A stretch of 37,060 bases of DNA from Zygnema circumcarinatum (taxonomy: Eukaryota; Streptophyta; Zygnematophyceae; Zygnematales; Zygnemataceae): assembly GCA_037447605.1 (NCBI GenBank), contig CM074807.1, positions 4,042,469-4,079,528 of the forward strand, read 5' to 3'. Below the pieces are notes generated by a model. The model was given only the letters and a program-made list of their open reading frames with translations. It was not told the DNA's origin and searched no databases. The position numbers and the translations under genes were made by a program. Below, piece by piece: positions 1 to 9,875 of this stretch (its first letter is position 1; each line of letters opens with the position of its first letter).

Positions 1-73
1 CCCCTCCCGCTCCCCCTTCCCCTCCCGCTCCCCCTCCCCCTCCCCCTCCCCCTTCCCCTTCCCTTCCCCCCCC
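1..73. repeat. C/T-rich low-complexity tract at window edge
   Basis: This is an almost pure pyrimidine run of C-rich blocks separated by single or double T. It probably continues beyond the window start. No gene is seen in it. It is complementary in character to the purine tract at 405-620. Confidence 0.85.
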
Positions 74-404
74 TTGCGCGCTCCCTCACTGACAGGCGGA
101 GGACCTTCCCTTGTTCGTCGCACGTGTCGCCCGCCCATTGGCTGCAGTCCGCGACAGCCGCCCACGAGCTCAGCACCGCCGCGTCGCGCACCTTCAGACT
201 CGCGCGCACCGCCATACGCGGCGTTACCAGTGCCCGCCGGCCCCATGCACGTCCATGAGACCTCTGCATGCATGCATTCGTACAAGCCCACGAGGCCGAT
301 GCGAGCCCACTCACTTTGCTGCGTGTCATAGAGGCCGCGAGACAGAGCAGCGCCAAGGGGGCGACGGCGGCAGGGGCGTGGGGAGCGGTGGAGGGCGCCA
401 TGGC

Positions 405-620
405 TCCCCGCGGAGAGCGCGGGAAAGAGGAGAGAGAAGGGAGAGGGAGAGGGAGAGGGGAGAGCGAGAGCGAGAAGGAGAGGGAGAGGGAGAGGGGGAG
501 GGGAGAGCGAGATGGAGAGGGAGAGGGAGAGGGAGAGGGAGAGAGAGAGAGAAATGGAGATGGAGAGGGAGAGGGAGAGGGAGAGGGAGAGGAGAGAGCG
601 AGAGGGAGAGGGAGCGGCGA
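405..620. repeat. G/A-rich (GAGAGG-type) simple repeat
   Basis: The tract is about 215 bp of imperfect GGGAGA and GAGAGA units with rare C or T. Every open frame through it encodes only Arg/Glu/Gly or Ser/Leu/Pro repeats, which is the translation of the repeat and not a protein. The flanking DNA from 74 to 404 and 621 to 842 shows no recognisable gene. It could be the distal promoter of a gene to the left or non-functional DNA. Confidence 0.85.
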
Positions 621-842
621 AGGATGTGTGGGAGGTCGGGAAGGCGGGGCAGCTGCGTGGTTGTTTGTTTCTCGCTGGGGACGGTAGGACATAGGACTGA
701 TCGAGACTCGGATAGGGCTGGCGATTTCATCCAAAGTTTCGGCTAGATTGAAAAAAGAGAAAAAAAAACAAAAAAAATGTGGCATTTATCTCACGATGGC
801 GATGCCTTTAAATAACACAAATAGACTACATAAATACGCGAT

Positions 843-1154
843 ATACCCCATTTTCTGCACATTCGATCCAACAAAACACACAACCAATCAGGACGCGCGA
901 CGTGGCAACGTCCAACTCGCGGCAACTATACCCCATTTTCATTAAATTCACCTTTGACAACATAATCGAATCCGTAGGTCACATAAAACAAAAACACGTG
1001 GCAATAACTGAATACCCCATTTTCTGCACATTCGATCCAACAAAACACACAACCAATCAGGACGCGCGACGTGCCAACGTCAGACTCGCGGAAACTATAC
1101 CCCATTTTCATCAAACTCATCTTTGACACCTTAATCGAACTCGTCGTACGGATG
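843..1154. repeat. Tandem 169-bp direct duplication
   Basis: Two copies begin at 843 and 1012, both opening with ATACCCCATTTTCTGCACAT, and run through CCAATCAGGACGCGCGACGTG to about 985 and 1154. The offset is constant at 169 bp with scattered substitutions. Each copy holds ATACCCCATTTTC twice and a CCAAT box followed 9 nt later by CGACG, one base away from the CCAAT-N9-CCACG element found elsewhere in the window. The spacing to the next gene start (2062) is about 1 kb, so a promoter role is possible but not shown. Confidence 0.8.
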
Positions 1155-1375
1155 AAAACGATGACAAAGCTTTTGCCTACGGCAACGCAAAAACAAAAAG
1201 CTTTTGTATGGTGAGATGTGGGAAGTCGGTGAATTAATTGAACAAATTAAGTTCTTTTTGTTGCAAGTTTGATATCAGAAGGAGTACTTTAGGGACATAA
1301 TGATGACCTTGCAGAGGAGTATTACTTTTTTTCTCATCTTGTGAGCCCTAATGATGGCAGATCGAGACCGAGGAG

Positions 1376-1533
1376 GGGGGTGTCAGACTTAACAAAATCT
1401 TACGAAAAGCGTTACGAAAAAAAAAGGTTACGAAAGTACTCCGCCGCAGGAGGATCGCGATTATATTGGAGTACTTGTTCTGATTTCAAACTTACGAACA
1501 CGCGTACTGAAATTTTTTAAGTCTGACACCCCC
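1376..1533. mobile_element. MITE-like element, 158 bp, with 17-bp terminal inverted repeats
   Basis: The left end GGGGGTGTCAGACTTAA (1376-1392) is the exact reverse complement of the right end TTAAGTCTGACACCCCC (1517-1533). Inside lies a second inverted pair, AGTACTCC and GGAGTACT, and several TTACGAAA repeats. It has no coding capacity, as expected for a miniature inverted-repeat transposable element. No clear target-site duplication is seen: the flanks read ...GAGGAG and TATTGC.... A simple long hairpin is the alternative. The GGGGGTGT terminus recalls Tourist/Harbinger-type ends, but that assignment is weak without a TWA duplication. Confidence 0.6.
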
Positions 1534-1543
1534 TATTGCGAGA

Positions 1544-1700
1544 TGTACGGTCGAGATTCAGACGAGGTTCGTACGGTCATAGGCCACATCCGTACATTTT
1601 GTACACTTGTACTGTACGGTATTGACGCCTTCGGTACTGTACTGTACAGTAACCGTAATGTAACCGAACACAACTGATACGGTACGGACTTGTTCGTACA
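1544..1700. promoter_or_regulatory. Dense GTAC cluster, candidate SBP-box/copper-response binding region
   Basis: Eleven GTAC tetramers occur in about 157 bp, in contexts such as CCGTACA, TTGTACA and a run of alternating ACTGTACTGTACAG. About 0.6 would be expected by chance. Three more GTACs lie in the adjacent MITE-like element. GTAC is the core bound by plant SBP/SPL zinc-finger factors and is the core of copper-response elements. Binding is inferred from the motif alone. The next gene start is at 2062. Confidence 0.4.
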
Positions 1701-2032
1701 ATCTGCATTCTGTTCCATGCGAGAAATGGTTACAGTTCCTATTTCACGGGTAACTGGATGTTTCCATGCATGTAGACCCGTTCTGGCTGACCTATTTTTG
1801 ACCGTGGACGACCCCTTGGCATTTCAGCATTTGCAGGGCAATTGCTCGTGGTCTTATCGGCTGCTCCTGCAGCTGCATTTCGTTTAGAACAAGAATATAC
1901 AAATATTTATGATACCAATATATTGTTATAAAGCCTAGAAGTGCAGCACATTGTGTCCATACATGGGCAGATGTTATCGAATACCGACTTAGCAAAAGGG
2001 AGGTAGCAAAACGGGGAGCAAACGTTGACTTC

Positions 2033-2041
2033 AAACCCTAA
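2033..2041 (+). promoter_or_regulatory. Telobox AAACCCTAA upstream of the USP-pseudokinase start
   Basis: The sequence AAACCCTAA ends 20 bp before the ATG at 2062. Teloboxes near plant transcription starts are bound by Myb-type telobox factors and mark growth-related genes. The role here is inferred from motif and position. Confidence 0.45.
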
Positions 2042-2061
2042 TTGCGGTCTGCAAGGGAGCC

Positions 2062-4457
2062 ATGGCTGCTCGTCCGATGTCACCTATCGACAGAAAAGAG
2101 AGCCCGGAAACTATTCCGGCAAAAGAACCCTCTTTGGAGAGGGAGGAGTCTCTGGGAGATGCTGTAAACCTGCAACGCTTAGCGAAGCTTTCTATGCAGA
2201 GCCACGATCGGCCATGGCGGCCCGAGTCGAAGGGTAGCTCATGGCAGGTAGTAGGCCCCATTCCTCTGCCTTCCAGCGTATCAGAGAGCTCCTCTGTGAT
2301 GTTTTCTGAGGATGATTCCGAAGATTCGGAGGAGGAGAAGCATCCAAGGGCGGTGGGCCACGTGTCGCAAGGGGCTCGGTCAGTGGCATCAGTAGGAGAG
2401 CGAGAGAGGGGGCGAGGGAGGGAGAGGAGTGAGAGTGTGGTGAGTGTGGGGCTGGGAGGAGGGCAGACGGCGGATACGAAGATCATTGTTGTGGGAATTC
2501 AGTTGAAGCTTGAATTAGGTTTGGGACCTCCAACTGTGCGTTTGGAACTTGACCTACATTCGATGGAGTTGATGGATTACGCCTTGTCGCGCCTCGCAAG
2601 GAAAGGAGATACAATAATTGGGCTTTACGCACATAAGCCCGGTAGGTTTTTTTTTTGTTTTTTTGGACTAGTCAGCGTAAGCTTAATAGTGGAATACGAG
2701 ACAGTAGGATCAACTAGGAGACTTAAACGTGGAGCCCCTTGAAGTCAGTTAAACTTGAAAGAATTTGATAATATGATGTCAATTTCTTTCCAATGATAAC
2801 CACAAGACTATGAGGCTGGTAAGAGCCAGTAACCCTTATTACATTCTTCTATATTAACATAAACAATTGTGAGATCTAAGGTGACCCTCCCATGTACATT
2901 TTCACGAGAGTCATTTGACTTTTAAAGAAGTTTAGTTTATTTGAAGCAGTTTTCCAAGTAGAGTTAGCTGGGACTAATCTGTGCAGTGTTTCTGGAATTT
3001 GGTTGAACCTCGTGGTACAGAGGTGAAGCTTATCAGTGCTTTTTCTGCAGTTGTGTGACTGAGCGTAGAGGGGGCGGCTGTCAGGGAAGAGACTTCCTCA
3101 GGGAAGGACTGAAGAAGACTTGCCAGCAGTTATGGAGGATATGGTGGCGGCATGGGAAGCTTTGGCGGTTCCCAAGAAGGTAAGAAAACGCAAAAGTAAA
3201 TCAACAACAACTTTACAAACATGAGCATGTTCTAATCAAATAGCTTTACATCGTACACTGTCATTCCCTTACACTCCGCTCCCCTCTCTCCCGTTCCCTT
3301 GCCCTCCCGCCTCCTCCTTCGCCCAACCCCCCCCTCTCCCCTCCTCCCCCGGTTATATTCACTCTCACTCTCACCCCGCCCCTCCCCTCCCCTCCCCTCA
3401 CCTCTCTCTCTCTCTCTCCTTCCCTTCCTCCTTCCCTCCTTCCCCCTCTCCCGCCAGGTTCGAGTAGAGGCGAGGGTGACAATTTCAGACAAAGCAAAAC
3501 CAGCCTTCACGAGGGAAGCGGCAGCACTTGGAGCACACACAGTTCTGCTTTCGTGCTCATTCATAAAGTTCGTCGGGAAGCAGCTCAATGGGTGAGTGGT
3601 GGAGTGAGGGAGGAAGGCGGGAGAGAGGGAGGGAGGGAGGGAGGGAGACGGAGGAAGAGTGGAAGGCATGAAGATTGATGTGTTTGAAGGGCTCATGGGT
3701 TTTCAGGGTCCATAAGTGGGCTGATGCATGCATACACGACATGCCACGAGAGTGTACCATCATTGTGGTTCGCCATGGCTCCGTTATAACATCATCAAAG
3801 GGTGTGTTTTTCCAAACAAACCCTAAAATTTCAACTTTTGCGGGTCCAATACATCCGATGGATGTCTTTCAGGGAGCTGATGTGGATTCTACATTCTGCA
3901 TCAAACGCTTATCTCTACGGCTGTATGGGCATTCTCCTCACAGGGCGAGGAGGCGTAAAGTCGGAAAAACGAACAGTTTCGAGGAGTAATTCATCATCTT
4001 CAAGTCGTCCTAAGCGGAAAATTAGTTTTGGTGAAGTTGATGAAGCCACAAAACATTATGGAAACACGCAGTTGTCGCGACAAGGAGCAACTACATCCAA
4101 TGTGTATTTGGGGTATTTTAAAGACTTGGGGGCGGGAGTAGTAAAGCGCTACAAAGTGGGAGGAAGGCCGTCAGATGCTTCAATTTTGAATGTGAAGGCG
4201 GAGTTAGAGATGTGGACAAGGAGAGCAAATTCGAATCTGGTGGGAATGTTTAGTGTATTGGTGGATAAAAAGTATTGTGTTGTCGTTTTGGACTATCTAC
4301 CGCAAGGTTGTCTTTACGAGAATCTGCATGGTGAGTGGGGTGGGAGGGAGAGAGGAGAGATCTCTATAGTTCCAATGTGAAAGTTAAGCTGGTTTGATTG
4401 TATATGTGTTTGTAGGAAGTTTCCTTTTTCATGTTTGGAATACAGCAAAGAGAGAGG

Positions 4458-4490
<33 letters not shown>

Positions 4491-5126
4491 GGGGAGGGGA
4501 GAAGGAGAGGGGCAGACGAGAGGGTGAGAGAGAGAGAGGAGGAAAGGTGTAAGTGTCAGTGATGGCTTTCCATGGGTCACTATGCAGTAATGACGTCACA
4601 ACGGAGACTCAGTTGGAAACAACGGATTCGGATTCTGAGAGGGACGGCGGAGGCAGTATGCTTCCTTCATACGTGCTGCAATCCTCCGGTTTTACATGGA
4701 GCTCTGCAGAGTATGAATATCCTGTTGGATGGGGACATGGAACCGTTGGTGAGAACTATGAACGGCAGAACTGTAAACTGTGATATATCCACCAATTATC
4801 GTGCAAGTTTCTGGCGTATATAGCACACTCTTCTATGCTAACTTTGAAAAGGAAAGAGGATGAGGGGTCGACGAAAGGAGAGTGCATCTGAAAGCGTTTT
4901 GTTTTGGTAAATTCAGCTTTAAGATTCAGATAATTGATGTCAAACTGGACAAACCCTAAAAGAGTGAAAAGATGCAGGAGTTATGGAAACCCTAAAATTT
5001 TGGAATGGATGTCTGTTTGCAGTTGACGGACTACTGGATGGAGACGGTGCGAAATGCGGGCGGAGGATCGAATTTTTTTGAGCTGCCGCCAGGCAGCTAT
5101 GGAGCCCAAGGGTTGGTGCTCTCTCC

Positions 5127-5159
<33 letters not shown>

Positions 5160-6423
5160 CTCTCTGTTTCTGTGTCCCGGTCTCCCTCTCCCCTCCCCAC
5201 CTCCCACTTGCTCCCTCTCCCTTCCCATCTCTCTCTCTCCACCACCACCTCTCTGCGTCCCTCTCTCTCTCTCTCTCGCGCGCGCGCCCGACTTTTGCAA
5301 ACCAAGTATTCACATTTCCTTTCATAGAACTATCAAATTTCGTATTGTTTTGCCCGACGATACTCCCACAGCTAGCTTAGCCGACACATTTTTGAGACCA
5401 GTGATTGTGAATTTCCTGTGCAGCTATCTTGCTCCGGAGATTCAAGCTGAAGCAGGCCGGCCTTCGCTATCAAGCTTTGAGGGAGATGTGTATGCATATG
5501 GCATTCTCATGATGGAGCTTGTGACTGGGAAACGTGCATTTGAAGAGGGACGGAAACCTGCCTTTCTACATGCATGGGTAAGCAGATGGGAGAGGCAGAG
5601 AGAGGGACAGGAGGGAGATAGAGTGGATAGGGAGAGGGGTGGGGAAGTCGGTGGAGAGTGGATGGAAGGGAGAGGGATGTAGAGAGGTATAAGGAGAGGC
5701 AGGCGGAGCAGGAGGAAATGGAAACGAGGAGAGGGAGGGCGAGAGAGGGGGATGGGGAGAGGGGAGGGGGGAGGGGTCTGCAAAGTGCTTGTGCACCTTC
5801 TGCATCAGCTACTTCGTCTGAAAAAGTTTCTATTTTTGTGGAAAACCTCTTGAATGCAGTTGAAACCCCTTCTTCGAAACAGAGAATATCGTGAAATCGT
5901 TGATTCTAAGCTGTTCAGCAATTATGATGTTAAGGAGGTCACTGCACTGGTGGACATCGCCATGGCCTGCTGCGACCTCGACCCAATGAGGAGGCCTCCA
6001 ATGGAAGAGGTAACTTACATTTGGATGTGAGGAGACTGAAAATGTTAAGTCTTTCAAGTTTTTTGACTTTGAGTCAGTCTCCCTCAGCCAAGGAAGGGAG
6101 GTCCTCTCCCCTTTCATCCCTCTCTCCTTCTGCGTACTTTTCCCTCTCCTCTCTCCTCTCTCCCTCCTCCCGTCCGCTCCCTCTCCCTCACTCTCGCCCT
6201 GCCTCCCTTCCAATCGAGCCGCCGGAAGGGGAAGGAAAAGAAAGTAATCGAAACTTCAGAGCGGGCGCCTACAACGATGTGAGGTGAACCTAACCTTTGT
6301 ATTTGGAAAGATGATTGTTTTTTACGTTACGATTTGTGGTTTTCTCTGCAGGTGTTGAGGAGAGTGGAGGATGCGGTGACTTCCCCGGACAGTTATAGCA
6401 TCACAGAGCCGTCGCTCGCATAG
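2062..6423 (+). CDS. USP-like domain fused to receptor-like pseudokinase
   Basis: The product is a cytoplasmic-type protein joining a universal-stress-protein-like domain to a receptor-like kinase fold. Exons by eye: 2062-2641, 3130-3179, 3458-3591, 3707-3801, 3944-4330, 4588-4748, 5023-5111, 5424-5577, 5860-6009, 6352-6423. Phases agree and give 623 aa. The start GCCATGG has good context. Residues 1-137 are Ser/Glu-rich and probably disordered. The USP-like fold spans about 138-285 (TKIIVVGIQ, then ALSRLARKGDTIIGLYAHKP). The kinase fold spans about 313-600 and keeps a VVK lysine (K354), GYLAPE and DVYAYGILMMEL. The catalytic loop reads HGALQSMN, so the HRD aspartate is lost; the DFG site reads DYW; the glycine loop is degenerate. 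It is therefore probably a catalytically dead scaffold, as in pollen-receptor-like pseudokinases (HG-L-KSSN, LTDY). No signal peptide or transmembrane segment is seen. Confidence 0.82.
3260..3455. repeat. C/T-rich tract in intron 2 of the USP-pseudokinase gene
   Basis: About 195 bp of almost pure pyrimidine immediately precede the CCGCCAG acceptor at 3457, acting as a greatly expanded polypyrimidine tract. Further tracts in the same gene are G/A-rich at 3600-3660, 4445-4545 and 5585-5775, and C/T-rich at 5118-5285, so both strands' versions are tolerated in its introns. Confidence 0.8.
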
Positions 6424-7056
6424 AAAGGTCTGAATTTTTAAATTTGTATAATGGAAGCATGTAGAGGCGCCCCCGTCAATGTCAAATATATTTGAACGTG
6501 TTTAAGGTTTCGGCCAAGGTGTAGGCAAAGAGAGAGTGAGAGAGAGTGACAGAGGGAGGGAGAAGGGGAGGGAAGAAATGGGAGAGAGGGGGAGAGGGGG
6601 AGGGGGGCAGAGAGTGAGAGAGAGAGAGAGAGAGGGAGAGCTCTTGTTCGAAGTAGTGTGAAGATTTGATTTATTGATTTTTATTTTATTTTTAATTTAA
6701 AATGTACTTTACCCATTTCTAAAAATAACCGAGGGGCCTTGTGGTTGGAAAAGCTCAACATCGCTCATCAGTTCATGTTATGTCTCCTCTCAACGCGTCC
6801 ACTCACATCACGCCACTCATGTCATGTCATGTCACATCGAATGGCATTACGTCATGTCAGATGAAAAAAATGGCATAGAATTCACTAAACATGAGAGCTG
6901 ATGTACAGGAACAAACCACAAAATTAAGCTCTTAATGGCGTGCCCTTCATGATTCGTCCCACACCCCTCTGCTATTTACACATTAATCATTCGGCCGAGC
7001 CAAGCCACCAGAAAAGGGAGAAAGGAAGGCGCGGAATACACAGCAAAAGCTTTGCC
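6424..7056. other. Convergent intergenic region with G/A tract
   Basis: This 633-bp spacer lies between the 3' ends of the USP-pseudokinase gene (+) and RPA49 (-). It holds a G/A-rich tract (about 6520-6645), an AT-rich stretch (6660-6720) that could supply polyadenylation signals, and a short run of repeated TCATG words (about 6810-6835). No gene is seen. Confidence 0.6.
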
Positions 7057-9228
7057 TTACTTCCGTGACGCTCTTTTTGGAGGAGGGAACTTCAGCGGTA
7101 CAGGGAGAGTGACTCGATACCTTAATGCTACGAAAAGCTTGGACTCCTTCGACCTCACTTGCGTCAGCTTACAACCAAGCTCCTTCAAGTAAGGGGTCAG
7201 CAATTTCGACGATAGCTCAAGGTCGTCTCCCAACATATGAGGATCCATGTTGAACCCCTCCACATGAAGAGCAACCACTAGGATTGTGCTAATCAACAAG
7301 TCACGATGGGATTTCAAGCGTCTCACACGGCCTGCTCTCTCTCCTTCACTCTCTCTCTGCGAATACAACGACATGAACTTTTCCACGATCTGACGGGGAA
7401 CTTGAAGGACCTTTCCAACAGTTTCAGGGTCGGTTGAAGTGTAGTAGGTTTCGTCCTCCTCCTCGTCCATCGTCTTCTTTGTGATTACAAGCTCGCCCTC
7501 CTCATCTCCTTCACCGGTCACGTTCGGCCTATTTCTGTTTCTGCTCCTTCTGAAGCTCAGACCTGGGGGAGCCTTGTAAAAAGTTATCAAGAACGTCAAG
7601 TAGACCAAAAGACAAGCCCGCCTCTTAGCTTCGTCAGCAGAAACCTGCACAGGAAAGTGCAGGGAGAGAACGGAAGGAGAAATGTGAGTAGAGAGACAAA
7701 GGCAGGGAAGGAGGGGGCGAGAGAGTGGGAGAGTTCCAAATCGTGGCGGGTGCTTTGGAAAATGGACTTTCGGGGTTATCCCTCAACTCGCAATCCCATA
7801 TTTTACGAATGTATCTTCGTCTGAAAGTCGTATTCAAGCAGGATTGCCCTCTTACATTTGTGAGTAATAGGCTCGCTCGATCCCTGACATATGCAGGGTA
7901 AATTTTTTGAATCCGTTCCAGAGATTGTTTCATTTTCTGGGCAGCCACAAGCTCGCTTGCTTTTGTATCCAGGAGCTCCCATTCATCCTCCTTGATGATT
8001 TTGTCAATAGGATACACATCCTCTGCTTTCTCTGCTTGTTTATTAAAGAAAGGCATATTTCTATGCTGATCAATTCCATGCTGGGCCTCAGCTTCCGCCA
8101 TTGTGAGCATTCCTTCCCGCTGGGTTGCACTTTGGACTAATTGGCTGAGAGCGGAGGATGCTCCGATATGGTCGTCCTTGATGCGACCCTTATCGTAGTT
8201 AGCAAGCTGAAACCAAAGGGAAGAAAAGGATCAGATAGATACATATATACATGTATGTGTGTTACGTGGATAAGCATACAGTTATACAGGTCTGAATGAA
8301 GACCAGCAACTGCAACTGACCTCTCTTTGCTTCTTTTTGCTTCCAAAAACCGCAGTCAGACTCCTCCTCTTTGCAGCCAACTCCTCTGCCTTCGTGGTCT
8401 CATCTTCCAAAACTTTTTCTTTCTCCTCCTCCAACGCAGCATTGCCATATGACACTCCTCTCACGCGAGGCTCCATCCGTAAAACCTGTCGCATCGATTT
8501 TATACAATTCCGTAAAGGAAAGTCGACACAAGAAAGTTGCATTTTGCACTCATTCTATGCTCCTCCTAGGAAACCAATCTGCCTAGAGCTTATATTCCGT
8601 CCCGCTTATCCATAATTGATCGCATTGAAATGAGACAAATGCAAGAAGTGTGATGCTCCACGGCGTACCTTCAAGAGGAATTCTACACTAATCAGAGAGC
8701 CCCCATCAAATTCGAATTCTTACCCTTGGCATCACCCAAATTAACCCTAATTTTACTTATTTCCTGACCTTGAACTATCATCCTCACCCCAACCCACTCT
8801 ACGCCTATCCCTAAAACCGTTCCGGCTCGCCTCAAGCTCACCTTATCTGCTGCAACTGGCATCATAGTCATCTCTCCCGTCCTTTTATTGAACACCGCCA
8901 GCGCATATCGGACTGGATTCCACATTTGCGCATCCGCAGTGAGGGATCTCCCAACAAAATCCATCACAGGGGTCTCCATGACCAGCAGATGCCTCCCTGA
9001 ACTTGCAGTCCGAGATCCCTCGTATGATTTTATGGCTACATCTCCCTCTCCTCCTCCCTCCCTCCCATGCATCCTTCCTCCCGGAACATACCCTGATGGG
9101 AAATGCACCACAAACGGCGGCTGCTCTTCCTCCCCGGGAAGCTTTAGATTCACCTTCCCCTGCAGCTTCTCCTTTCTCCTCTTCCGCTTCAGCTCTGAGC
9201 TTCCTCCTGCCACGCGGCGCTCGTCCAT
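7057..9228 (-). CDS. RPA49: DNA-directed RNA polymerase I subunit A49 (RPA49/PAF53 family)
   Basis: RPA49 is the nucleolar Pol I subunit that, with RPA34, supports initiation and elongation on rRNA genes. Exons on the minus strand are 9228-8842, 8485-8321, 8206-7856 and 7644-7057, all phase 0, giving 496 aa, close to the usual family size. Residues 1-129 form the dimerisation half (FVVHFPSGYVPGG, RYALAVFNKRTGEMTMMPV). Residues 130-184 include the family signature region SLTAVFGSKKKQRE. The C-terminal half carries the DNA-binding helical region (LLVYLTFLITFY, TYL-type helices, LLISTILVVALHVEGFNMDP) with an acidic insert EEEDETYY. It ends in a basic KFPPPKRASRK tail. The start GCCATGG-type context is good. 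A telobox lies about 40 bp upstream, which fits a ribosome-biogenesis gene. The domain assignment rests on recognised motifs. Confidence 0.85.
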
Positions 9229-9267
9229 GGCTGCTCTCAGGGAGGGAGCAGAAGAAGCTGTGAAGAA

Positions 9268-9275
9268 TTAGGGTT
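9268..9275 (-). promoter_or_regulatory. Telobox upstream of RPA49
   Basis: The plus strand reads TTAGGGTT, so the gene strand reads AACCCTAA, about 40 bp upstream of the RPA49 ATG. A second CCCTAA lies just beyond it on the plus strand (CCACCCTAATTTT). Teloboxes are typical of plant ribosomal and ribosome-biogenesis promoters. Confidence 0.5.
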
Positions 9276-9359
9276 GGAAGTGCCCACCCTAATTTTGTGC
9301 TTTTGGGTTCGCTGTGGCACTTTATCGTGTTTAGTTTCACGGAACGGCGAAACATAGAA

Positions 9360-9875
9360 TATACGGCCATAATGGTCGATAAGATAACCCAATATCGGGA
9401 TATACCTACAGTATCGATCTAGTAAGAATATATATACGTATATGGAATATCACTGCAGCGATATATCGACGAATTCGGTATATCTCGATATACCGAACGC
9501 CGTGAGAAGGAAGGAGACCGGAGAGTGGAGGTAAGTCAGTGGTGCTCGTCGAGGTGCGCAATATGGCATGCAATTGATTTGTGGGAAATTCGAACTTAGA
9601 AATTATTTGGTTGGTTTCAAGAGGTTCCATGTCAACATGGCAATGAGTGGAGGAGCCATGAAACTGGAAAGGACAAATGTGGAGATGCGTCGGTTGTTTA
9701 ACAACATCGGAAACTACGTTGCATGTTTCGTTTTGAGTTCAACTCATGCACAATTTGAGCATGCACGTATGTCGAGAGAAAGTCAGGCCTGACCTGAAAT
9801 GCCCACAGAATTTAATCAGCATTTTTAAGAAAAAAAATTAAAGATTATTTCCTAATCTGGCCGTCAACTGCATAT
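9360..9875. other. Intergenic region rich in CGATAT-type palindromes
   Basis: Between RPA49 and the small unknown gene, 9370-9500 contains many overlapping TATCG/CGATA words. Among them is a perfect dyad with 11-bp arms (9474-9484 and 9487-9497) around a 2-nt centre. Open frames near 9568-9792 show no recognisable protein and no splice support. The region upstream of 9360 is the RPA49 promoter and probable 5' UTR. Confidence 0.5.

Noticed and set aside
1-620. C/T tract at 1-73 and G/A tract at 405-620 as hairpin arms
   Set aside because: The repeats are irregular, so pairing would be imperfect; the same base bias occurs throughout the window, making this non-specific.
111-746. Long open frame rich in Arg/Glu/Gly
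   Set aside because: It is the translation of the GAGAGG simple repeat; it has no domain, no splice context, and equally long frames on the other strand.
3802-3943. Extra coding between exons 4 and 5 of the pseudokinase gene (frame with GADVDSTFCIKRLSLRL)
   Set aside because: The acceptor CTCCTCACAG at 3943 restores phase perfectly from the donor at 3802, and the intervening frame hits a stop or the wrong phase.
9568-9792. 74-codon plus-strand frame between RPA49 and the small unknown gene
   Set aside because: It has no motif, no promoter or splice support, and ordinary intergenic composition.
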